Below are positions 37,210 to 45,300 of a DNA stretch of 64,000 bases, one piece after another. Made by a program: the position numbers and the translations under genes. The notes below the pieces were generated by a model that did no database searches, was not told where the DNA came from, and saw only the letters and a list, made by a program, of their open reading frames with translations. The stretch covers positions 806,001 to 870,000 of the forward strand of contig NZ_CP086322.1 of NCBI RefSeq assembly GCF_023277745.1, written 5' to 3'. This stretch comes from Streptomyces halobius (GTDB lineage Bacteria > Actinomycetota > Actinomycetes > Streptomycetales > Streptomycetaceae). Position 1 is the first letter of the stretch, and every line of letters begins with the position of its first letter.

Positions 37210-37572
37210 ATGCTCATGTGCTTCTCCTGCCGAACCTCGCGCAAGGAATCCGGCCGTGCCCGCGCGAAGTCCGGCGATGGCTCGGGCGCGGGTATGGCAG
37301 TCGGTGTCGGCGCCGCCCTGCTGATGATCGTCTGCTGTGCCGGGCCGGTCCTTCTCGCCGCCGGTGCCCTCGGCACGATCGGCGGGTTCCTGGGCAACCC
37401 CTGGGTGATCGTCACCGCCGCTGTCGTGCTGGTGGCTGCCGTCACCGCCGTCGTCCACCGCCGCAGCGCAGGCTGGATACCTGCTGCCCGCCCACCGAGG
37501 CGGCCGACCACTCCACCGACCGGGATCACCCGCACGTCCCGGCCGACCAGGAAGGCCCGTACCACCGATCAC
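37210..37572 (+). pseudogene. MerT-like mercury transport protein, frameshifted 3' end
   Basis: Starts MLMCFSCRTSRK. One or two transmembrane helices contain the Hg-binding pair in MIVCCAGPVLLAAGALGTIG, followed by NPWVIVTAAVVLVAAVTAVV. Near 37470 the frame should shift by one to give LDTCCPPTEAADHSTDRDH and QEGPYHR, a second Cys pair. The expected TGA after HR reads TCA (37567-37570), so even that frame lacks its normal stop. Role: moving Hg(II) inward to MerA. Confidence 0.65.
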
Positions 37573-38100
37573 CACGTTCCTGCCCCGCCGTGCCGGCCTC
37601 GCTCTCGCCGCGACCGCCGTGCTCGCCCTCACCGCCACCGCCTGCGGCAGTGAGGACACCGCTGCCACCAAGAACGCCACCACCGAGGGGGCGGTATCGA
37701 AGGCCGCCACCGAGGTGACCACCATCGGCGACGAGAAGCTCTCGGTGCCGGGCGACAAGCCGACCGCGCTGTTCTTCTTCTCCGTCGGCTGCGGCGAATG
37801 CGCGGGCGGCGCCAAGTCCCTGTCCAAGGCGGGCAAAACGCTGAAGGGGAAGGCCGACGTCCTCGCGGTGGACATGGATCCCAGCGAGTCGCCGCAGACC
37901 ATCCGGCAGTTCCTCAACTCCATCAAGGCGCCCGAACTGCCCGCAGTCGTCGACAAAGGCGCCGCCCTGTCCCAGAAGTACAAGGTCGCCGCACTGTCCA
38001 CGCTGATCGTCGTCGACCCGGCCGGCAAGTCACCTTCAAGGCCACCGCCCCCTCCGCCGACCAGATCCAGGACGCGCTCAAGAAGGCCGGCGCGAAGTGA
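37568..38100 (+). pseudogene. Thioredoxin-like lipoprotein of the mer operon, damaged
   Basis: The frame TTFLPRRAGLALAATAVLAL leads to lipobox LTATAC; then FFFSVGCGECAGGAKSLSKA gives a CxxC redox or Hg site, followed by DVLAVDMDPSESPQTIRQFL and AALSTLIVVDPAGK. The expected ATG is ATC (37568). A base is missing near 38028, after which VTFKATAPSADQIQDALKKA completes the protein to the stop at 38100. A later GTG at 37619 could start a form without the N-terminal charge. It probably works with the CcdA-like gene that follows. Confidence 0.65.
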
Positions 38101-39095
38101 ACGGCCTGCTCGTCCTCGCCTTCGCCGCCGGGATGATCGCCCCGGTCAACCCCTGCGGGTTCGCCCTACTGCCCGCCTGGATCACCTACACCCTCGGCGA
38201 CGCCGACACCTCACCGCTGCCACTCCGGCTGGCCCGTGCTCTGCGCTCCGGCGCCGCGCTGACGATCGGCTTCGCCGGCACCCTCGCAGCGGCCGGGCTC
38301 GTCGTCAGTGCCGGGGCCCGCGCACTGATCCAGGCCGCCCCCTGGCTCGGCCTGGCCACCGGAGTCATCCTGCTGCTGCTCGGCCTGGCGATGCTCGCTG
38401 GCCGCTCCCTGACTCTCCGTCTGCCCGGATCCCGCCGGGCGGCGGAAGGCCCGCCCACCGCCCGCCGCATGCTGGTCTTCGGCATCGGATACGCGGCCGC
38501 GTCCCTGTCGTGCACCTTCGGCGTGCTGCTCGCCGTCATCGCCCAAGCCCAGGCCAGCGCAAGCTACGGCGGACTCCTCAGGGTCTTCGCCGCGTACGCC
38601 GCCGGGTCCGCCACCGTCCTGCTGCTCATCTCCCTGCTCACCGCAGCCGCAGGCTCCGCCCTGACCAGGAAAGTCACCGCGCTGGCCCGCTACGGCCCCC
38701 GTATCACCGCCGCCGTCCTCGTGGCGACGGGCGCGTATCTGGCCTGGTACTGGTACCCGGCCGCCACCAGCGGCAACACCGCCACCGCCACCAGCAGCGG
38801 CGGCCTGGCCCGCTTCTCCGCCACCATCTCCACCTGGGTCCAGACCCACAGCACCCTCATCGCCTGGCTCGCGGCCGCTGCCGTCCTCGCCGTGGCTGCG
38901 CTGGCCGTCCGCCACCGCCGGCGCACCCACAACAGCAGCCGACACACCGCCACCGCCCGCAACGGCGACACCCCGGACGTCGACGGTGACTGCTGCGCCC
39001 CCGAGACCGTTCCCCGGCCCGTCTCCTCCACCCACCAACACCGCAGGACCGCTCCGGCGATCACTGCTGTTAAGGGAGAAACCCACGCCTACCGC
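38097..39095 (+). CDS. CcdA/DsbD-like thiol-electron transporter
   Basis: Starts at GTG 38097, overlapping the preceding stop. Six transmembrane helices: GMIAPVNPCGFALLPAWITY (conserved PCxxA Cys-Pro motif), AASLSCTFGVLLAVI (second Cys), then a seventh helix and a Cys-containing tail (DGDCCAPE). It would carry electrons across the membrane to the thioredoxin-like partner. The natural end is probably after GETHA near 39090, where an ATGA overlap is expected, but the sequence reads CCTA there. The frame therefore runs on as shadow to 39974. Confidence 0.8.
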
Positions 39096-39813
39096 TCCCC
39101 CTGCCACCCACCGTTCCGCCCCGGCCGCGTCGGGGACCGAGACCGCTCTGACCCTGCTCACCCTGGTCGCCGGCGGAATCTCCTCACTGCTCATCGTGAC
39201 CGCCACCGCAGGCTGGTTCACCATGCAGGTACTGTTCTGGGCCGTCGGCGTACCCGGCATGGCCATCGTCGCCGCCGTCTACCTCTACGCCCACGCCACC
39301 GGCCTGGAACGGCTGCAAAACCGCATCGCGGTCGGCGTCATCGGCGGCATCGCCCTCACCCTCGCCCTGGACATGATCCGCATCGCCGGAGTGCACCTGG
39401 GCTACCTGCCGGACTCGACCACCATGTTCGGCAACCTGATCACCGGCGCCAAACCGATGGCCGACCCCACCGCCCTCAGCTACACCCTGGGCGCGGTCTA
39501 CCACCTGTTCAACGGCATCTCCTTCGCCCTGGTCTACTCCCTCGTCTTCGGTCTCACCCGCTGGTGGGGCCCGGTGCTGTACTCGGTGGTGTTCGTCGAG
39601 ACCGGCATGATGGTCCTGCCCCCGATGGAACCGCAGTTCGGCCCCTTCGGCCTGGACAAGTACGGCACCGTCTTCAACGGCTACTACCTGGTCACCCTGC
39701 TCGCCCACCTCGCGATGGGTCTCGCCCTCGCGGCCGTCCTCCACGCCATGGCCCGCCACCGCGGCCTGCTGCCCGATCTGCTCACCCGTCGCACCAGGAA
39801 TCAGTCCGCCTGA
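39093..39813 (+). CDS. Polytopic membrane protein of the mer operon
   Basis: About 240 residues; the start is uncertain because the expected ATG (before TAPPATHRSAP) reads CCT, and the nearest legal start in frame is GTG 38986. Seven hydrophobic helices: LLTLVAGGISSLLIVTATAG, VLFWAVGVPGMAIVAAVYLY, IAVGVIGGIALTLALDMI and others. Family unknown; similar proteins occur at the ends of streptomycete mer operons. It may serve in mercury uptake or volatilisation. Confidence 0.65.
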
Positions 39814-39974
39814 CATCCACGTCCGCTCGCCACGCCCGGCGGCTCCTGGGCCGTCTGCTCGCCGTCGTGCTCGCCGGTGCGACAGCCGCTGCCGGCACGA
39901 CCGCGGCGATCGCCGACGGCCCGGCGGCATGGCCCCGCTTCACTGCCGCGGCCGTGCTGTTCGCAGCCGCCTGA
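39811..39974 (+). CDS. Small membrane protein at end of mer operon (no standard start)
   Basis: TSTSARHARRLLGRLLAVVL followed by an Ala-rich helix, ending at TGA 39972-39974. The frame begins at a CTG overlapping the previous TGA, where ATG would be normal. About 54 residues with one transmembrane helix. Real coding is uncertain. Confidence 0.4.
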
Positions 39975-40074
39975 CTCCTTCACCGCCGCACCACGACCTG
40001 CTGCTGAAGCGCCTCGCGCATCCCGCCCTCCCGCGGCGTGACGCCCGGCCATCCCAGTCCCGGACACGCCCTTT

Positions 40075-41019
40075 TCACAGATCCACGGTCAGGATCCGGC
40101 TGCGGGCCCGGGAAACGCACGGATAGACCACGTCGCGACGGTCACGCTCACCAGGAGGCAGCACGGTGTCGCGGTGGTCGGGAGCCCCGTCCAGGACGCG
40201 TAGTTCGCAGGTGCCGCAGAAGCCTCCCTCGCAGGAGGACGGGACGTCGGGGACGGCGTCGCGGATTACTTCCAGGAGGCTGCGATCGGCCGGAACCGGC
40301 AACCTGCGCCCGCTGCGCCGCAGTTCGACCCGGAACTCCGTGGCGGGGGCCGGGACACCCGTCTCGTGTACGGCAGTTCGGGCAGCCGCGAAGCGTTCGG
40401 TGTGCAGGTGCCGGTCAGGGAAGTCCGCGGCCACCGTCTTCTCCACAGCAGCCAGGAGCTGTTCGGGGCCGCACGCGTATACCGCTGCTCCCGGAGGCGT
40501 GTCGCCCAAAGCGGCGGCGAGGTCCGGCAGACCGTCGGTGTCCTCGGGAACCAGGCGCACCCGGTCCCCGCCGAGAGCCAGGAGTTCATCGGCGAAGGCC
40601 ATGGTGGCCCGCGTCCGGCCGCCGTAGAGCAAGTGCCACTCCTGCCCGGCCGCGGCCACGGCGCGCACCATGGGCAGGATGGGGGTGATGCCGATGCCGC
40701 CGACGATGAACAGGTAGTGGTCGGCCAGGACCAGCGGGAACCTGTTGCGTGGCCCTCGTACGGCGATCTCCCGGCCCGGGGACAGCTCGTGGACTTCCGC
40801 CGAGCCTCCACGCCCCTGCGGGACGCGCAGCACGCCGATGCGATAGGAACGCCGGTCGGCCGGATCGCCACAGAGTGAGTACGGGCGGATCGTCCCGGAG
40901 GGCAGCACCAACTCGATGTGTGCGCCGGGCTGCCAAGCAGGCAACAGACCGCCGTCCGGGGCCGAGAGCCGCACGGCGACGACCCCGTCCGCGACCCGCC
41001 GCAGTTCTTCGACGGTCAC
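40075..41019 (-). CDS. Phthalate-dioxygenase-reductase-like flavin/2Fe-2S oxidoreductase
   Basis: 314 residues from GTG 41019. FMN/FAD domain with RPYSLCGDPADRR, NAD-binding GGIGITPILPMVRAV and ACGPEQLL, then a C-terminal plant-type 2Fe-2S domain with SSCEGGFCGTCELRV and a distal Cys in VVYPCVSRA. It passes electrons from NAD(P)H to a partner oxygenase or P450, none of which is nearby. The frame is intact. It converges with the mer operon across a 100-bp gap. Confidence 0.9.
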   Translation of the reverse strand: MTVEELRRVADGVVAVRLSAPDGGLLPAWQPGAHIELVLPSGTIRPYSLCGDPADRRSYRIGVLRVPQGRGGSAEVHELSPGREIAVRGPRNRFPLVLADHYLFIVGGIGITPILPMVRAVAAAGQEWHLLYGGRTRATMAFADELLALGGDRVRLVPEDTDGLPDLAAALGDTPPGAAVYACGPEQLLAAVEKTVAADFPDRHLHTERFAAARTAVHETGVPAPATEFRVELRRSGRRLPVPADRSLLEVIRDAVPDVPSSCEGGFCGTCELRVLDGAPDHRDTVLPPGERDRRDVVYPCVSRARSRILTVDL

Positions 41020-41486
41020 CGGTCTGCCCCCTGCCGCGCCCCGGCGTACCGACGGTGGGGCGGAGCCTTTCTCCAGGGTCTCCGGGGTCTCCGGGTTCTC
41101 CGTGGCGGAAGTGAACAGGCAAGCCCCCGAAAGACCGGAAAGGGCCTCCGACGCAGGTCAGAGGCCCCTTCCAAGGTGAAGTCCCAGGTGGCGGCGGACG
41201 AGTCGGCCTGTACGCCGCGGCAAAGGCCGCTCGCGAGGCCCCGGTGGAGGAAGCGTCGACGACGAGCCGGCGCAGGCTGGCCAGCCGCTGACACAGGGGA
41301 CCTCCTGCGAGCACTCCAGTGTTCCCAGGGGACAAGCCGACGCGGGATCGAACGATTGAGCATGCGCCGACTCTGCACGGCCCGAGGATGACTTGTGGAT
41401 CTCCGTGGATAACCAGGCGGTTGTGGACAACCCCGTCACCCGTGTGCGGGAACGCTCTGTCGTACCCGGATGACAGGATGGGGCAC
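41020..41486. other. Gene-poor region with hairpin and DnaA-box-like cluster
   Basis: No convincing gene. Near 41080 there is a short tandem run (GGTCTCCGG type). GGAAAGGGCCTC/GAGGCCCCTTCC (41137-41172) forms a terminator-like stem. At 41393-41430 three DnaA-box-like sequences follow one another (see separate entry). Confidence 0.5.
41393..41430. other. Cluster of DnaA-box-like sequences (candidate origin)
   Basis: TTGTGGAT (41393), CGTGGATAA (41404) and TGTGGACAA (41422) lie in the same orientation. The last is a perfect actinobacterial DnaA box (TTGTCCACA on the other strand) and the second differs by one base from TTATCCACA. The cluster sits just before the plasmid-like module. No replication initiator gene is in the window. 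Confidence 0.4.
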
Positions 41487-41547
41487 ATGGCTGAACACGT
41501 AGACGACTTCCTTGAAGCAGAACGCCTCGTTCATCGCGGGTGAGCCC

Positions 41548-41694
41548 GTGGTGAAGGCGATCGTCAGGCGCTACCGCGAGGCGGTCAGCGCTGGCAACAA
41601 CGCCACCGCCACGGCGCTCGGTGAGCTGATGCTTGAGGTCGCCGAACCGCTCAAGGGCTTCACCGGCTACCGCGAGGAGTGGCCGAAGCCCTGA
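41548..41694 (+). CDS. Small hypothetical protein
   Basis: 48 residues from GTG 41548 (a TTG at 41512 would add 12). Helical: VRRYREAVSAGNNATATALG, EVAEPLKGFTGYREEWPKP. It is supported by a perfect intrinsic terminator just 16 bp after its stop. A 21-codon frame (MGHMAEHVDDFLEAERL) ends in its upstream region and could be a leader or the frameshifted true N-terminus. Confidence 0.5.
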   Translation: MVKAIVRRYREAVSAGNNATATALGELMLEVAEPLKGFTGYREEWPKP

Positions 41695-41710
41695 CCCGCG
41701 ACACGCCCGG

Positions 41711-41739
41711 AGTCCCCTGGAACTTCAGGGGACTTTTTT
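41711..41739 (+). terminator. Intrinsic terminator
   Basis: AGTCCCCTG-GAACTT-CAGGGGACT followed by six T. A textbook Rho-independent terminator. Confidence 0.9.
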
Positions 41740-41763
41740 GGTGCCCGGCATACGGTCTGACCT

Positions 41764-42161
41764 GTGGTTTCAAGCAGTCCGGCAGGGTTGCACCTGCCTT
41801 CAGCAAGCTGCGGGCTCCAGCGGCGAACTCGCAGGCCGGGCTCAGCACGCACGGCGGGCCGCGTCACAGCTACCCGTCGGCGCCGGCACCGGGCAAGCCG
41901 GGATCGCGGTTCAACCCGGTGGTGCGTGAGCGCCAGCCTCAGACTCGGGAGCCGGCGGCTCCCGCTCCCGGGATGATCACCTCCGCGGACGCGCCGAAGG
42001 CTTCACCCTCGTTCGGCGCGGACCTGGTCGGACGTATGGGCGCGGTGGTGGGCAAGGCCGGCGCGGAGGGGAGCAACAAGGCCCCCGCCAGCGAGCGCTT
42101 CAACCACCAGTTCGAGCAGCCCCCGACGCCGGAGGGCAGCGAGCCCGAGTACGGCGGGTGA
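41764..42161 (+). CDS. Pro/Ala-rich hypothetical protein
   Basis: The frame ending at 42161 reads SQAGLSTHGGPRHSYPSAPA, PGKPGSRFNPVVRER, then SFGADLVGRMGAVVGKAGAE and ASERFNHQFEQPPTPEGSEP. It looks disordered with a short helix. A terminator follows 25 bp later. The start is unclear because longer starts overlap the upstream terminator. It may be a small structural or regulatory protein of the module. Confidence 0.4.
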
Positions 42162-42185
42162 GCGACCCGCGACCAGTGCACGGAA

Positions 42186-42219
42186 CGAAAGACCCCGGAG
42201 TGGACTCCGGGTCCTTTCG
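42186..42219. terminator. Bidirectional intrinsic terminator
   Basis: GACCCCGGAGT-GG-ACTCCGGGTC with flanking CGAAA and TTTCG. It isolates the upstream small gene from the AAA+ gene. Confidence 0.85.
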
Positions 42220-42227
42220 CATTCCCC

Positions 42228-42263
42228 ATTCAATACCCTATTGAATGCAACTCGTGATAGGAT
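42228..42263 (+). promoter_or_regulatory. Palindromic operator-like site before the AAA+ gene
   Basis: ATTCAATA-CCC-TATTGAAT (42228-42246) is a perfect 8-bp-arm palindrome, followed by GTGATAGGAT (42255 on). The A/T-rich content is exceptional for this window. It sits about 70 bp before the start codon and probably binds a repressor or the module's own regulator. Confidence 0.55.
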
Positions 42264-42316
42264 TTCGACTGATTTTCCAGTTGCATCTTCAGTCCAGTCG
42301 AGAGGTCTTGCGCGGC

Positions 42317-45300
42317 ATGTTTCACGAGGTACAGCTCAACGAGCGCTACCCACTCCTGTCCAAGCTCTCGGAGCCACTGAAGAAGGCTGAGCGCGACATC
42401 GTCGGCCGTGAGCACGAGACCATGCAGTTGCTGGCCTCGATGAGCCGCCCTGAGCTGTGCAATGCGCTTCTGCTGGCCGAAGCCGGTAGCGGAAAGCTGC
42501 TGCCGCTGGGCACGCCGATTCCGACGCCGTCCGGATGGACGACGATGAGCGATCTGCAGCCCGGCGACTTCGTGCTCGGGCGCGACGGCAAGCCGACCAG
42601 GGTCTCGTACGTCTCCGAGGTCGACGAGACGCCGGTGCTGTACGACATCGCACTGAGCGACGGTCAGGTGGTCACCGCCTGCGCGGATCACCAGTGGCTG
42701 GTGGCGTCTGTCTCTGGACGGGCGGAGTCGTATCCGACGAATGTCGCGACGACGCAGGCGCGTCGCGATCGCGTCCAGGTCCGCAGGGAGGCTCTCCTGG
42801 CATTGGCAAAGGACGACGTCCCCGAGTTCTCCACGGCAGGCGAACTGATCAACTTGATCAGCGAGATTGAGAGCGTGACGTGGCACAGGCCCACGGGTCT
42901 GCACACGTACCTGTCGAAGGAGGGTGTGGAGCGGCGCGATGCGACGCGGACCACGGAACAGACCTGGAAGGGCGGCACTCGGGTCTCTACGGTCCATGTT
43001 CACGAGTTCAACACGCAGATCGCGCTGAAGGCACTGTCCGAGCAGGTCTTCCGCCGTACGTCGTGGGGCACCAACGGCGAATCGCAGGAGTCGGTCTTCA
43101 CAACCCAGCAGATGGTGGACGCTGGTGTGCTGTGCGCGGGAGGCAAGCGCCGCCGGTTCTCCATCCGCATCACCGAGCCCCTGGATCTGCCGGAGGCCGA
43201 TCTACTGGTCGATCCCTACGTCCTCGGAGCGTGGCTCGGCGACGGTTCAGTGGGGAAGGGAACGTTCACGCAGTCCGATCTGCTTGCCGACGGCGAGACG
43301 TTGTCCGATATGGACCACCTGATCGAGCAGATCGACGTGGCGGGCTACAAGCCGCATCGGTTGACGAGCGATGACAAGACCGTGGGTACCGAAGGACTCC
43401 GGGCGCAGCTGCGCCAGGTCGGCGTGCTCAGGCGCAAGCACATCCCGATTGTCTACTTGCGTGGGTCCATCGAGCAGCGCTTGGCGCTGCTGCAGGGGCT
43501 CATGGACACGGACGGGACGATTGACGAACACGGCATCTGCGAGCTGGCTTTCTCCGACGAGACGCTGGCGCTTGGTGCCGAGGAGCTGATCCGCTCGCTG
43601 GGCATCAAGGTGAATCGTACGGAGTCGACTGCGGGATACCGCGACGCCCACGGCGAGCTCGTGAAGTGCAAGCCGCGGCACCGCATGGTGTTCACCACGG
43701 CGCAGCAGGTGTTCCGTCTGCCGCGCAAGGCCGCTCGTGTGCCGAGCACGACGCATTCGACCCAGGAGTGGCTCTACATCACGGACATCTCCCCCGCGCC
43801 GACCCAGCCGGGTAAGTGCATCCAGGTCGACAACGAGGACCACATGTATCTGTGCGGCCCCGGGTTCGTGCCGACGCACAACACCGCCCTGGTTCAGGCC
43901 ACGATGCTGGTGGACAAGGACCGCCTCTACCTGGAGGTGGACCCGGCGCGCATGATCTCCGAAGCGGGCAACGCCGAGAACATGGCCGCGAAGCTCAAGG
44001 GCTTCTTCGACGAGGCCGAGGACTTCGTCAAGGACGAGAAGCACGAACTGGTGCTCTTCATCGACGAGTTCCACCAGATCATCCAGCTCTCCGACGCCGC
44101 CGTCGAGGCGATCAAGCCGGTCCTCGCGGCTTCGGGAACCCGAGGCATCAGGATCATCGCGGCGACGACCTACGAGGAGTTCCACAAGCACATCTCGCCG
44201 AACCAGCCGCTCGTCGAGCGCCTGCAGCGCATCAACCTCAACCCGCCGGACCAGGCGACGACCATCAAGATTCTGCAGGGCATGGCCGAACGATACGGCG
44301 TGGCCGACGAGTTCTACGACGACCACATCTTCCGGCAGATCTACGAGTACACCCAGCGCTACATGCCGGCCAGCGCCCAGCCGCGCAAGTCGATCCTCGT
44401 GCTCGACTCCATGGTCGGCTGGCATCGCCTGACGCACCGGCCGATGGACCGGGACCTGCTCTCGGACGTGCTCATGGAGTCCCTGAACGTGAACGTCGCA
44501 TTCCGGGTCGACGGCGCGAAGATCAAGCAGCAGCTGGACGCCAAGGTGTTCAGCCAGGACTGGGCGACCGGCGCGGTGGCGCGTCGTCTGCAGTTGTCGG
44601 TGGCGAACCTCAACGACAAGGGAAAGCCGATGGCGAGCCTGCTGTTCACGGGATCGACGGGAACGGGGAAATTCTGCATCGACTCGACGCAGGTTCCTGT
44701 CTACTCGAGCGACGGCGAGGCCACCTGGAAGCTTCACGGCGACCTGGTCCCGGGCGACAGAGTGTTCGGTCGCCAAGGTCGCCCGGTCGAGGTACTCGGA
44801 CACTTCCCGCAGGGAATGCAGGACGTCTATCGGGTCACGCTCTGGGACGGCCGGACTCTCGACGTTGGAGGACCGCACTTGTGGACGGTCTACACAGCCA
44901 AGCAGCGGTCGAAGAAGCATGCGGGCAAGGACGTCGCGCCAATGGTCCTGAGCACGCAGGAAATGGTCGAGCGTGGCGTCGTGCGGACCTACCCCGGCGA
45001 CTCTCGGGAGCATCTGAAGTTTTTCATCCCGGCGAACGGACCGGTGCACTGGCCGGAGCAGGACTTCGACGTCGACCCGTACGTCTTGGGCGTCCTCATC
45101 GGCAACGGGTGCCTCACTGAGACGCAGCTGACGCTCTCGTCCGACGGGGACGACGCCGACCACACCGTGTGGACGGTGGGCGAATGGCTGGGATCGGCAC
45201 CGAAGTCGTACGGGCACAGCTACAGCTGGGTCTTCCCTGTCGGCGTTGGCCCGGTGGAGGACCGCCGCGATTCGCTGTACCAGACGAAGGACGTGCTTGC

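Noticed and set aside
41158..41439. Overlapping short frames before the plasmid module
   Set aside because: Pro/Arg/Ser-rich composition and overlap with the DnaA-box-like cluster and a hairpin.
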